From assembly GCA_003194525.1 (NCBI GenBank), contig NBIV01000077.1, positions 234,651-298,650 on the forward strand: DNA of 64,000 nt. Reading direction: 5' to 3'. The notes under the pieces are model-generated. The model did no database searches and was not told where the DNA came from. It saw nothing but the letters and a program-made list of their open reading frames with translations. The position numbers and the translations under genes are program-made. Of this stretch, positions 12,330 through 22,500 are shown piece after piece. This stretch comes from Gracilariopsis chorda (lineage: Eukaryota; Rhodophyta; Florideophyceae; Gracilariales; Gracilariaceae). How positions within the stretch are numbered: the stretch's first letter is position 1; the number at the start of each line of letters is the position of its first letter.

Positions 12330-13581
12330 ATGCTCAGCACTATTTTATGTCTCGCAGCGTTATGTTTTTCTGGGGCGAATGCGTTGAGCGTTTGTACGGC
12401 TAACTCACCCACGTTTCGTTTCGAATTCGGCAAGGTAAAAGGAACCATTGTGTACGACGGACCTTCATTCTTCTCCTCGAATCCGTTCACAGTGGCGGAC
12501 TCATTGGTGAACGACTCGTACAACAGCCTGTTTCGAGAGTCGTTCCCGTTTGAGTTTTCGCTCAATGTAGCCGTGTTTGATCTGCCAGAAGGGCGAGTCA
12601 TGATTGACGCAGGAGCTTTCAACTCTGCAGAAAGATTACCGCTTATACCAGGTACCAGTGACGCTGGACGTCTCGTTGAAACACTGAAATCAAGCGGTAT
12701 GCATCCGTCAAGTATCGATTATGTGCTGCTCACGCACGGACATGCGGATCATGTGCTGGGCCTGATTGACGAGGACGGGAAGCGAGTATTTCGTAAGGCT
12801 GAGGTGCTGATCTCCAAAGAGGAGCACATGTTTTGGTTTGCAGATAGCGTGAAGTTGAACGACTCAGTGATTCCACAACCGATTGTCGGTAAGTACCTTC
12901 GTGCATAGCGGTGTACCTGCGGCTGATTACAAACGCTTCGCGAAACGTAGCTTTTGCTATTCCATTGTCTGACATGAGCTTTTCTTGTGACGTGAGTAGA
13001 TCAACTTGCGAGGGCGTACAGTGACTCGGTGCGGCCGTACTTGAAGGGCGGCAAACTGAGACTGGTGGAGGAAAGAGGATGTCCTTTACCAAGCGTGAGG
13101 TTCATACCAACATACGGGCATACGCCGTTCCACAATGCAATCGAGCTGCATTCCGAAGGCGAGCGAATGGTGGTTGCCGGCGATGCATGGGTGTCAAGAG
13201 TAAGTGAGCGCTTGAGCGCGAGTCAAAGAAAGGAGCGTTTTTACAGCATAGCCAAGTATGTGTAGGGAAGAGTTACTAACCGTGAACGCGTGGCGAATTT
13301 GTGGGGCGGTTCGGTGTTAATGCGATGCGACATGACAGGCGGATCAGTTGCGAAACGTGGAGTGGGGCTTTGTGATTGACAATGAGTTTGGAAGAGCGGC
13401 TAGCTCCAGAAGGGCGTTGCTGGAAGAAGTTGCTGGCAGTCGTGCGTTGGCACTTTCGTACCATGAGCAGTTCCCCGGGGTGGGGCACGTGACGAGGAAT
13501 GCGGACGGCGATTTTGATTGGGTTGGATTGAACGTAGGTAACTTGCAGAGGGGAGCGAGAACGAAATGCGACAAACAATAG
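12330..13581 (+). CDS. Secreted metallo-beta-lactamase-fold hydrolase (three exons)
   Basis: Exons are inferred at 12,330-12,888, 13,000-13,199 and 13,339-13,581. The introns (111 and 139 bp) start GTAAGT and end AG, and the joins keep frame, giving 333 residues. A TACTAAC branch-like motif lies in intron 2 near 13,273. Residues 1-18 form a signal peptide ending A-N-A, so the product should enter the secretory pathway. The first metal motif H-G-H-A-D-H is at residues 136-141, G-H-T-P-F-H at 226-231 (H227 as ligand) and A-G-D at 246-248 (D248 bridging). The C-terminus carries S-Y-H-E-Q-F-P-G-V-G-H, which closes the site in this family. All expected zinc ligands are therefore present. Such enzymes hydrolyse lactones, esters or thioesters; the substrate cannot be read from sequence. 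The protein resembles bacterial MBL hydrolases, so ancient transfer is possible. Confidence 0.85.
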
Positions 13582-14302
13582 GGCGAGCGGGGTATGTGGG
13601 TGCAGAGTGTAAATTGGGGACGGTTTGCGGTTGTGTGTAAAGTAGTTTATAACGTTGGGTAGGATTGCTAACGCTCATCCCATTAGCTACGTACGATAAG
13701 ATGTGTATGTTTGTGAATTAGTTTTGAGCGTATGGCGATGCTGGGAGCACTGGGTTGTGAACTAGTAATGCAGGTAGGGTTACGACTGTAAACATGTCCG
13801 CCGGGAGCTCTCGTGGTTACTCGTTTGAGATTTAAGAGTGTAACAGAAACGGGCTGAAAGTATGGGTGGCACAAAGCGGGAGCACAAGGAAACGGCAGAA
13901 GGCGGTATGACATGAGGTTTATGAGACGTGTGGTTTGCATGGGGTGTAAATTGCGGGCTGCTACGACAGGGAAAGGGTTAGCGAAGAGGGGGAGGGGGCA
14001 CTTCCGACAGGGTTGGTGAACACGGACGGCGAGAAGAGCGAGGCACGGAGAAAGGGTGGCGGTTGCATTACAGTGCAGGCGGAGACCCGGGTGCAACGGC
14101 GCAGAATAAAGAAATTGCAGCTTGTTGAGCGAAAAGGGGAGCACAAGTTGAGGACGGAGACATACAAGCGCGGCCGCCCGCAGGTGAGCGCGGGGAGAAA
14201 GCTGTTTCTCTGCAGCGGAAGCGAGAGCAGCCGTAGAATTGGACTGTGTGCTCTGTTTCGTACAGTGGGACGGGCGGATGTGGTAGCAGCGCACGCATAC
14301 AG

Positions 14303-14333
<31 letters not shown>

Positions 14334-14990
14334 GCTCACTGGCCGTGCGCGCACGGACGCGCGGAGAGAGGTGTAAAGAAAGGCGCTTTAAACGGTGGCA
14401 AGCGCCATGAGGAGCGCGATGCAGCTCCGCGGGTGTGTGCGCGCGTGTGTATGGCTCGGGAATGCGCTTCTTTGTGCGCAGTTCCGCGCCCAACCGCCTG
14501 TCGCGGCGCAAAGTAGTAGCTACACGCGCCGCCGGTGCGCACTGGCAGCGGCTAGGGCTGAATCTACGAAGGGTACATGTAGTAAACAAAAAGATACTAC
14601 CGTTGTGTACAAGTGGCAACGACAGCGCCGGCGACGGCTTACACCAAGCGCACGGAGGCGCGGACTGACGTTTCGAGCTGGCGCTCCGCGCAGTGGTGCG
14701 GAATGTCCAAAGCTGCGTCGTTTCAGTGCATTTGTTGGTGGCGCGTTCTGATTGGCGCATCTGCGGAGGGGGGCGTGCAGTGGCCACCGTCTCGGGGGAG
14801 CCGCCCGTGACAGCCCTGCGTGACACAGCCCCCACTTCTCGCTCGCTCCAAGCCATCGCAGCGCACTCCGCAATCTCGCTTGTTAAAGTTCGTTTTACTA
14901 AACCAAGTCATCAGGCCGCAGCCGTCCAAAGCCTCGAAAAGGAAAGACGGAAAACCAACAAGTGGCCTCACACAGCTCTGCTTACACGCT
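13582..14990. other. GC-rich intergenic region
   Basis: No convincing gene. Several frames of 60-260 codons overlap on both strands, which is expected in GC-rich DNA with few stop codons. They are Pro/Arg/His-rich with no domain. A 29-bp G run interrupts the region. Confidence 0.6.
14304..14332 (+). repeat. Uninterrupted run of 29 G
   Basis: A pure G homopolymer directly followed by CGCTCAC. It could form a G-quadruplex on the plus strand. Its exact length is uncertain because such runs are hard to sequence and assemble. Confidence 0.9.
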
Positions 14991-15854
14991 CTACTCTATG
15001 CAGTAGTTGTTCGTGTAAGCTACGCCGAGGAAGAACGAGATCAAGCTGTCCAACTCCGGGAACACCACCGCTTCCATCGTCGCCTCCGGCGTTTCAGCCA
15101 CTTCGGAAGGCTCCGCCGTCTCTTCCGTCATAGTCATCATGTCCATACCACCCATGTCGCCCGCCTCCATCATGCCCATGTCCAGGTGGCCGTCTCTCAC
15201 CATCACATCCATCGTCCCATCGTCACTCTCGCTGGCCATGTCCATGTCCATGTCCGCAGTGCCGTTGCCCATTCCCGTGTCCATGCCCATGTCCATGTCC
15301 GCAGTGCCATTGCCCATTCCCGTGTCCATGCCCATGTCCATGTCCTTCGCATCGTCGTCCATCATCATCATCATCATCATGTTGTCCATCTCAGTCGGGC
15401 ACGCGCCCATTCTCATCATCTTCAGAGCGTCCACCATCTTCTCCGTGGCGTGGATAAACTCCTCCCTGGTGCGCCCGTTCAAGAAGTACCGACTTCTCAT
15501 CGCCATCTGCTGCGCCGCGCAAGTGGCGCTGTCATTCACCATCAGCTCTGGCAGCTTCACCACGAACGGCAGCGCCGGCGACCTTCTCAGATGGAACACC
15601 ACCCGAGTGGGGCACGTTCCCTCCATGGGCGTGTGCATCGGAATGAACACCAGAACGCGCTCAAACACCTGGAACAGCGTGCGCGCAGTGCTGCTGTTCG
15701 ACGGGCACGACTGCAACTTGATGAACGTCCTGCCAAGCAAAGAAGTGTCAAACGGCACCACCTGCGGCGGACACACATGTCCAGCGCCCGATGCGCCGCC
15801 ACAAAGCAGCGACAGTACCAGCGCAAGCGCAGAAACACACAGGCTCAGCTTCAT
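14991..15854 (-). CDS. Secreted Met/Asp-rich protein of unknown function
   Basis: The product has 287 residues. I start at the ATG at 15,854 rather than 15,917 because it opens a clear signal peptide (M-K-L-S-L-C-V-S-A-L-A-L-V-L-S-L-L, then G-G-A-S-G). Residues about 24-160 contain several Cys (C-P-P, S-C-P, T-C-P, A-T-C, G-A-C-P) and N-glycosylation sequons, consistent with a folded extracellular domain. Residues about 160-245 are almost only Met, Asp and Gly, with a run of seven Met, two perfect 15-residue repeats (D-M-D-M-G-M-D-T-G-M-G-N-G-T-A) and M-x-M spacings like those of extracellular copper- or silver-binding proteins. The tail is acidic and ends in a short hydrophobic stretch. I recognise no family. 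A TATA-like box lies about 110 bp upstream, and the divergent neighbour is the NOX-like gene. Metal binding is an inference. Confidence 0.75.
   Translation of the reverse strand: MKLSLCVSALALVLSLLCGGASGAGHVCPPQVVPFDTSLLGRTFIKLQSCPSNSSTARTLFQVFERVLVFIPMHTPMEGTCPTRVVFHLRRSPALPFVVKLPELMVNDSATCAAQQMAMRSRYFLNGRTREEFIHATEKMVDALKMMRMGACPTEMDNMMMMMMMDDDAKDMDMGMDTGMGNGTADMDMGMDTGMGNGTADMDMDMASESDDGTMDVMVRDGHLDMGMMEAGDMGGMDMMTMTEETAEPSEVAETPEATMEAVVFPELDSLISFFLGVAYTNNYCIE
15256..15345 (-). repeat. Tandem repeat, 2 x 45 bp, inside the Met/Asp-rich gene
   Basis: Two 45-bp units differ at one base and encode identical 15-residue repeats. Flanking DNA holds further partial units (CATGTC), so the coding region probably expands and contracts by slippage. 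Confidence 0.9.
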
Positions 15855-15963
15855 CTTCAGCGGTTGGGCACGCAGTTGATTAGTTAAAGGAGAGGGGCGG
15901 TATGACAAAGGTAGCAAGAATAAGCGCCGATTCCCTGGTGGTCATAGCCACCAACGGCGGGCG

Positions 15964-15970
15964 TTTTATA
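15964..15970 (-). promoter_or_regulatory. Putative TATA box of the Met/Asp-rich gene
   Basis: TATAAAA on the minus strand, about 110 bp before the chosen ATG at 15,854. It supports that start and strand over the long antisense frames. Confidence 0.6.
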
Positions 15971-16240
15971 GGGCAGCGCGCGCTGCGGCTCCAGCGTCAC
16001 AGACGCTGTGCGCGCCGAAGTAGAAACAGCGGATGGCGGCGCGAAGGCTGGCGCCCGAACGCGCGACAGTCCCCCGCCGCATACGGCACCGCAGCTGTAT
16101 TCCGCTCCGCGTCTGTTCACAACGGCGCGCGCAGGTCGTAACGCACCCACCCGCGACACGTCACTTCTGCTCCCCGGTCCTTGCTGTGGTCACTGCGCGC
16201 ATCTGTCCACCTGTCCACGCGTCCCATACGTACACGCGCT

Positions 16241-16367
16241 CACGTGTCCACCACACATACGCGCTCACGCTGTCCACGTGCACACGCGTCGCACACCGCC
16301 TGACTGCGCAGCAAGCCGCTTGTTAACCTTTTTGTTGGCAGCGCTCTAACACGTGCTGCCACACGTG
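16241..16367. promoter_or_regulatory. Cluster of four CACGTG palindromes in the divergent promoter
   Basis: CACGTG occurs at 16,241-16,246, 16,275-16,280, 16,350-16,355 and 16,362-16,367, between the divergent Met/Asp-rich and NOX-like genes. CACGTG is the core of G-box/E-box sites bound by bHLH and bZIP factors. Binding here is inferred. Confidence 0.5.
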
Positions 16368-16782
16368 CACCACAGCAGCCTGCGAAGCGTGTAGCACGCG
16401 CCAGCGTGCGGTAACTGTATTCTGTGGTATCCAACCTTGAATCTAAATTAGTGACGCAGCACCACAGCGCACGAAGAGCGTCATACAAAAAAAGCACGCC
16501 CCGCAAACGAGTCATGAGAAAAGGCACTCCTTCGCACTCGCAACAATATCGCGCTTACCCCCCATAACAACACACAAACGACTCGTGGCACTAATGCACA
16601 TTTGTACATTGTACAAACTGTCTCAACACGTCAATAAAGAACGAAATGCACACGTATCTTCATCATCATCCTCACCCTCGAGACAATGATCCCTCTCCTC
16701 GTCTCACCCGCGTCCACACCCCTTTATGCCGCCCCAACGTGCCGCCTGCCTTCTTTTTCTCCGCACACAGCTCCCACTCCTC

Positions 16783-16789
16783 TATAAAG
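16783..16789 (+). promoter_or_regulatory. Putative TATA box of the NOX-like gene
   Basis: TATAAAG lies about 240 bp upstream of the ATG at 17,025. A long C/T-rich tract separates them, as would suit a 5' UTR of about 210 nt. Confidence 0.5.
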
Positions 16790-17024
16790 CACCTTCCCCC
16801 CTCTCCTCCATGCACAATCACGCCCTTATCCCTCATCTCTCCTCCTACAGCTCAATCTAACTTTCACCTTCTCCACTTGTATTTAACCACCCTCTCCCTT
16901 TTCTTCTCTATCCGTCGAATCCTCATTCTGATTTAACCACAACTGCCAGCTTCCCTGTCTTCCCCGTTTCTTGCCCTCCCTCCGGCAACCACTTCTAACG
17001 GCTATTACTGTCCCCATCGGTATC

Positions 17025-19568
17025 ATGGCCGACCAACCTGTACAGGAACAGCCTGCAGCTGACACCCCTGAATTTCACAAGCATGTCTCAGCCGGCAAGA
17101 GAGTCACCCGTTTCTTCGCCAATGTCGAAGCTAATCTCTCCACCTATGCCCTTCTCTACCTCTTCCTCATCTTCTATTTCGCCGTCAACGTCTTGATGTT
17201 CCTCTGGGGTTTCCACGGAGAGATCGTTTATCAACCCAACATCGACCAAGGATCCGTCATGCGCTACATCATTGGAGTGGCCCGTGGTGCCGGATACACC
17301 CTCAACATTAACACCGCTTTTGTCATTCTGCTCGCCGCCCGTCTGCTCTTCACCAAGCTTAGGGACACCCCCGTAGCAAACGTGCTTCCGCTGGACAAGG
17401 CTTTCCCCATGCTCCATATCATCGTCGGCTACGTCATTGCAAGCAGCGTCCTCATTCATGCTACCTTTCACTTTGGCTGGCTCTTCGGTTTCGGCGGCTG
17501 GGTTTGGGGTTTGTGGGGTTTCAACATGAGCGTCATCACTGGTGCCCTTCTTACCATTGTGTTCGCAACCATGTTATGGTTCCTACGCCCCTCCGTGCGA
17601 AAGAAGAACTTCCCGCTCTTCTATCGCGTGCATATTATCGGTGCCATCCTGTTCTTTACTCTTCTAATCTTCCACGGCATGTACAGGTTGCGTCCGGAGA
17701 CGTACAAGTACATCGTGCCCACTCTCATCATCTACATCACCGATCGTGTGCTTCGTCGCTTGCACGTGTCTACCACCACTTTGCAACTCTCCTCCTCCAA
17801 CAGTTTCTTCAAGGACGACAACGTGCTTGAACTTCGCGTCCCCAAGCCCTTCAGCTATCGTGCCGGTCAGTATGCAGAGTTGCAGGTCCCCTCCCTCAAC
17901 CGTGAGTGGCATCCGTTCACTATTGCCTCCGCCCCGCATGAAGAAACTCTCGCTCTGTACATTAAGAAATTGGGCGACTGGACGGGTGCCCTTCATCAGG
18001 AGTTCGCCAAGCGCCTCAACGGCGAGGAAGACGGACCCATCTCCGTGCTCGTTCGCGGCCCGTACGGTGCCCCGTGTCAGCATGTGCAGGGGTATGAAAG
18101 GGTGGTGCTTATCTCCGGTGGCATCGGTGCCACGCCCTTCTCAGCAGTCTGCAAGCAACTGCACCACCTCAACCCAGACGGACACGATGACCATGCCGAC
18201 ATGAAGCACGCAGTTACCGTCAACCCTGTCGACATGAAGCGCGTTGAAGACCGCATGTACAAAGCCATTTCCGAGTTGTACGATGTCAACGTTGATGCCG
18301 CTATTTCTCAAGTCTCAGCTGTCGACCAGCAGCGCTCCGCCTTCGTCACCGGAATGCTTCAATTAGCCGCCTTGAATCGGGACCAAAGTGAAGGTCGCAT
18401 GTCAAGCACCGATGACTCCTCCACCGATGCCGAGGAAAACGTCCAGAACCCCGCATATGCGACCTCCGCAGACTCTTTCTATGAAGGGGAGCATGGCAGG
18501 GATAATATCACAGGACACTCGCGCAAGAAGCAATTCCACAAAGATGATGATATTTTCGTATCCTCCATGCGTGCCCTGCCCAGTGCACGTCAAAAGATGA
18601 TCAATCTTTTGGACTCTCGCTCGCATGTCCTCTCCTTCCTGCATTCTACTCGTGTTCAGTTCCTCCTTCTCGTTACGCTCATTGCGCGAATTATGGTGAT
18701 TTCCATCGCCAGCATCTGGGATTCTGACTTTGTGTCAGTTCTCAATGAAAACGCTGGTACAGAGGGATTCTGGGTCGTCATTGTTGATACTATACTCAGT
18801 GCCATTGTTACCATCATCATTCCGCTCACCGTTGCCCTTGAAATCTTTGTCATGGGAAAGAAATTCTTCAATGGTACTCGTTGGCTAGACTTTTTCGTTC
18901 TCGTTCCAGCCGCCATTACCACAACCGCCCTGAACATCCGCACCTGGGTTATTCGCGAGCCTTTGCAGAACGAGGTTGTGGGACTTAACTATGTTGTCTT
19001 CCTTCCAGTCATTTTCGTGCTTCTTCTCACTCGTCTGCATGGCACTCTAGGCGGTCGTCGACTGACCGATACATCGAAGAGATGCACTTGCCATTTGCAC
19101 TCCAAGGCACCTGAAGTGGACTTCGTGTGGACTACCCCCAAGGCAGATAGTGACCTCTGGCTCAGACAAGAACTCGAACCGCTTGCAAGTGGTACTAAGC
19201 TTCGCTTGCACAGATACGTAACAAGAGAGAAGGAACTTGATGAAGAAATGGGTGTCGGTGACGAATTCATCTCTGACACCAATCTTGGACGCCCGGACTG
19301 GGATCACGTCTTCTCAGATGTGGTTTCAAGGAGCAAGAGTGATACTACTGTTGGCGTGTTCTTCTGCGGCCCTCACAAAATGGGTGATGCCATTCAGAGG
19401 AGCCTTCGAAAGATCGAAATCGTGAGCGCCTTGAAGGGGGCTTATTTGAGAGGTCTAGATATTTCCACAGTAAGTAAGGATGTCGGTGTGGGCAAGAAGG
19501 TTGTCAAGAAACTCGAAGATTATGGATGTTCGGTCCGGTTCGCTTTCCGAGAAGAAAACTTCGGATAA
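17025..19568 (+). CDS. NADPH oxidase (Rboh/NOX-like) flavocytochrome with extra membrane spans
   Basis: An intronless frame of 847 residues from ATG 17,025; the upstream TTG extension is not credible. It should pass electrons from NADPH through FAD and two haems across a membrane, making superoxide (or reducing ferric iron). Residues 1-35 are short and have no EF-hand. The membrane core has haem histidine pairs H131/H145 and H203/H217. FAD is bound by H-P-F-T-I-A-S (296-302) and D-W-T-G; NADPH by G-G-I-G-A-T-P-F (365-372) and F-F-C-G-P (about 779-783). The end, F-R-E-E-N-F-G, matches the NOX C-terminus. An insert of about 300 residues (roughly 385-690) splits the NADPH domain. It holds a Ser/Asp-rich hydrophilic part and about four membrane spans (near 545-565, 582-610, 621-638, 653-670). 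I recall such extra spans from red algal Rboh. The second His pair has ferric-reductase-like spacing. Confidence 0.9.
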   Translation: MADQPVQEQPAADTPEFHKHVSAGKRVTRFFANVEANLSTYALLYLFLIFYFAVNVLMFLWGFHGEIVYQPNIDQGSVMRYIIGVARGAGYTLNINTAFVILLAARLLFTKLRDTPVANVLPLDKAFPMLHIIVGYVIASSVLIHATFHFGWLFGFGGWVWGLWGFNMSVITGALLTIVFATMLWFLRPSVRKKNFPLFYRVHIIGAILFFTLLIFHGMYRLRPETYKYIVPTLIIYITDRVLRRLHVSTTTLQLSSSNSFFKDDNVLELRVPKPFSYRAGQYAELQVPSLNREWHPFTIASAPHEETLALYIKKLGDWTGALHQEFAKRLNGEEDGPISVLVRGPYGAPCQHVQGYERVVLISGGIGATPFSAVCKQLHHLNPDGHDDHADMKHAVTVNPVDMKRVEDRMYKAISELYDVNVDAAISQVSAVDQQRSAFVTGMLQLAALNRDQSEGRMSSTDDSSTDAEENVQNPAYATSADSFYEGEHGRDNITGHSRKKQFHKDDDIFVSSMRALPSARQKMINLLDSRSHVLSFLHSTRVQFLLLVTLIARIMVISIASIWDSDFVSVLNENAGTEGFWVVIVDTILSAIVTIIIPLTVALEIFVMGKKFFNGTRWLDFFVLVPAAITTTALNIRTWVIREPLQNEVVGLNYVVFLPVIFVLLLTRLHGTLGGRRLTDTSKRCTCHLHSKAPEVDFVWTTPKADSDLWLRQELEPLASGTKLRLHRYVTREKELDEEMGVGDEFISDTNLGRPDWDHVFSDVVSRSKSDTTVGVFFCGPHKMGDAIQRSLRKIEIVSALKGAYLRGLDISTVSKDVGVGKKVVKKLEDYGCSVRFAFREENFG

Positions 19569-22500
19569 AAGATCCATGCTCCAATAAGTTTACTCTCATG
19601 AAAGTAACAACAAGATTAGAGCTGCCTTCTACTGTATTCCCTGTGAAGTGAGAAGGAAAAACGAGCGTGAAGCTAAGCAACACTTAATTACAGCGCTAAC
19701 GCCATGTCAAACGGAAACCTCGACAGTGGGAGTCGCGTTGCCGTGCTACATGTTCGTGTTCAGGAGCAGGAACGGCAACGGCGCATTTCTATAGTCAATA
19801 GCCCGGTAATATTTCTAAACCTTGTAATGTAAAAAAACGGACACCTCAGTGCCATTATGCCTTACTACACTTCACGCTGCAAACAGAAGTCCAATCATAT
19901 TCGCTTATATTCTTGGGAGGTATCGTTATGTGTACGGTTCCACTTCCTGCCTTACGCTAAAAAGTGTTAGAGCTCCCATCATCTCCAACAAGGCCAGCCA
20001 ACCAGTTCACAGTGTGCTAAAAGAGTTACATTACGCCATGGCCGTTTTAAGTGTTGACCTTGTACTTGAATAACTCTACCTCCAAGGGCCCTATAAAACT
20101 GTTTCTTCATCCCTTCGAGATGTATACCCTCCGCGTTCTGAAATCATGTACTTGAATCACTGGAGACAGCGGAAAGGCTTACAACCACGCATCTGGACAG
20201 ATCTCTACGCGATTTTCAGTTTAGATACAGCTATGTGTAACGTTCATGTGCAGCGTGAGGACAACAGTCCCACACGAATAGTATAGTCAGCCATGACATC
20301 CGGGGTGGGGTAACGTTATCCTACATGAATGGTGGGTTACGTAGAATAGCCAAGCAAACCCAGGGTGAGCTAAAAGGTTAACGCCGCAATGCCATCAGAG
20401 CCCAGTTCCCTCGCCTCCCCGTTGCCGGTGTCTGGGGCTCTGCGAAGTAGAAAACATTATATGCTTACCCAGCTGCTGCTTGGTTGGAAGGCAGTAAAGG
20501 CACGATCTCAGAGTTCGTTATCCAGCAGTCTTCCGCTGTGTATGGATCCTCTTTCGAGTAACGAGCAATGCTGCTGTTGGTTTATCGTACTTAGGCACAT
20601 ACTAGCATGCCATGCCTTTTTCCAAAATATCCACGACGTGTTTAAACTCTCTTTCTGCATTGCACCACATCATTCAAAATCATTTTTGGCATGGCCGAGA
20701 TCTTGTGGCGTCACTGTTAGTGCAAGTACCTGTGGGCAACATGGCCAAATCCCGGACCTCCGCGACCTCTGCGCAATATCACTCTCAGCCACAACAGAGC
20801 ACCTCGGAATCACAACAAACAGGGTACTTTAGAGAACAAAACGTTGCTCGTTCAGAACCGGTTCTGTTTTCTCTTCGGGCTGCGAATCATCACTAAAACG
20901 ATGGAAAAGGAACAATGCGAAGCTTATGGTTTGCGACGGTCCAAACTTAGGTCGACCAATTATTTTTGTGGGGATGTTCAATTACGGCATTCTGCAAAGG
21001 AAAATGCCCATCTTTTCTCGTTGTGAACAAGGCATCTACTTGGCTTTGAATTGTATTGAGCGATAGCACTCATACACTGACATGGCGTCCAGGAGTTTTG
21101 CCAGTATATTGTTGAAGTCTTCATATATTCGCGAAGGACACAACAATACTAGATACCGAAATCACCAATACACAACGTGGCCAGAAAGGTTTCTGGTTTA
21201 CCTAGAGAGAGAGAGGTTCTTTTCACTTCAACTTATATCCGTAGTCCTGGAGTAAGCGACACGAGCTCATATAAACACGCACCGATACAGGCAGATTGAT
21301 GCACTTAAGTAATGCTTAAGAGTCACATCATGCAATTCTGAATTGGCTGAAAATCTTCAGAGGATGCCTCGCTGCGTCGAACAGTACCCTTGATAGAAGG
21401 CTACCGTCGTTCTTATATTGTCTTGGCTTCGAATATTTCATTCATGGCAATCTGAAAACTACGTCGCAAAAAACATATAAGAGTTGAGATATGTTGCGCC
21501 TGTATATATGGAGGTTGACAACGCAGCATACTCTCGCGGCATATCCAGCTAAGCCCTCTGCACACGAGCGTTTCTAAATGAGTAAGCCTACTATTCGTGT
21601 ACGAAGTGATCTGCGATGCGGCCGCCTCAACCTTGAACATTCAGTAAGAGAGACTCATGGCTCCTTGCTTCAACCTTTGTTGAGTTTGGAAATAGTGCTA
21701 AATCGCTCCTTTGGAAGACTACAAAACTAACATCCACAACTCCAACAATACTTGTGTAACTTTTTTTTTGTTAATCTATTTTGGAACACTAAACAACGTC
21801 TAACTTGGCTACCATTTTTGTTCCTGGACGGGTTTGCGCAAAGCATTGATAGGTGATCGTCTAGTATTCTGAAGTCTTGATTGTATCAAGCCCAAATTAA
21901 CGATTCCAGTGCTATACAGGCCAGGAATGATAAGCTCAGAAGAATGACGTGGGTTTCCGTTATGGAAGAACAGACAGTCTCTGACTCTAAATTCCGTAGG
22001 CAACAACGAAGGGAAAGAGAAAACAGTTCCACAACAAAGAGAGGCAAGAAAAAGGCAACGAAGAGTTTTCACCCGCTTCTGCTTAGCCCAGAATTACTTG
22101 CTTTGGTTCAAACTCACCTAAAAGTTTTGTGTCTTTTCTATTAACTGTAAATTCAACGCGCTTGTACGTATTATGTTGTTCATTTTCGAATTCTGCTCCT
22201 TGGTGACGCAGATATGATTTGCAAAGTACGTTGACAATTTTATGGCAACTAATTTATAAACAAAAATTCAGTGGGTTTCATACTGTTTTGATCTCAGGGA
22301 TGTTTGATGCTAACAGGCACGAGATGAAGTACGTCTGCATCTGCGCTTGTCCTTTCTTATGTGCAATAAGAAAGAACTGCTGGACTTCAATGCAGACAAT
22401 TCTCGAATACATTCCTGTTCTGATAGAAATAATTCGTTTCGAAGTCAGTGATTATCATTATTCTGGTTTTATTTGAAACTAGTAAACTGCAGCCGAAAAC

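Noticed and set aside
13683..14856. Overlapping minus-strand frames of 223 and 262 codons, rich in Pro, Ala and Arg
   Set aside because: They cross the 29-base G run, overlap each other in different frames and show no domain. Long open stretches are expected in GC-rich DNA.
14820..15887. A 355-codon His-rich frame and a 246-codon Met-rich frame on the plus strand opposite the Met/Asp-rich gene
   Set aside because: Both are antisense readings of the same CAT/GTC repeats. Neither has a signal peptide, domain or TATA box, and the longer starts at GTG. The minus-strand frame has a signal peptide and a TATA box at a fitting distance.
16646..16936. Plus-strand 96-codon frame rich in Pro, Ser and His before the oxidase
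   Set aside because: It lies across the TATA box and the pyrimidine-rich leader of the NOX-like gene and has no domain.
21809..22072. Minus-strand 87-codon frame with a signal-peptide-like start
   Set aside because: Only the first 25 residues look meaningful, an equally long frame lies on the other strand, and there is no promoter or homology support.
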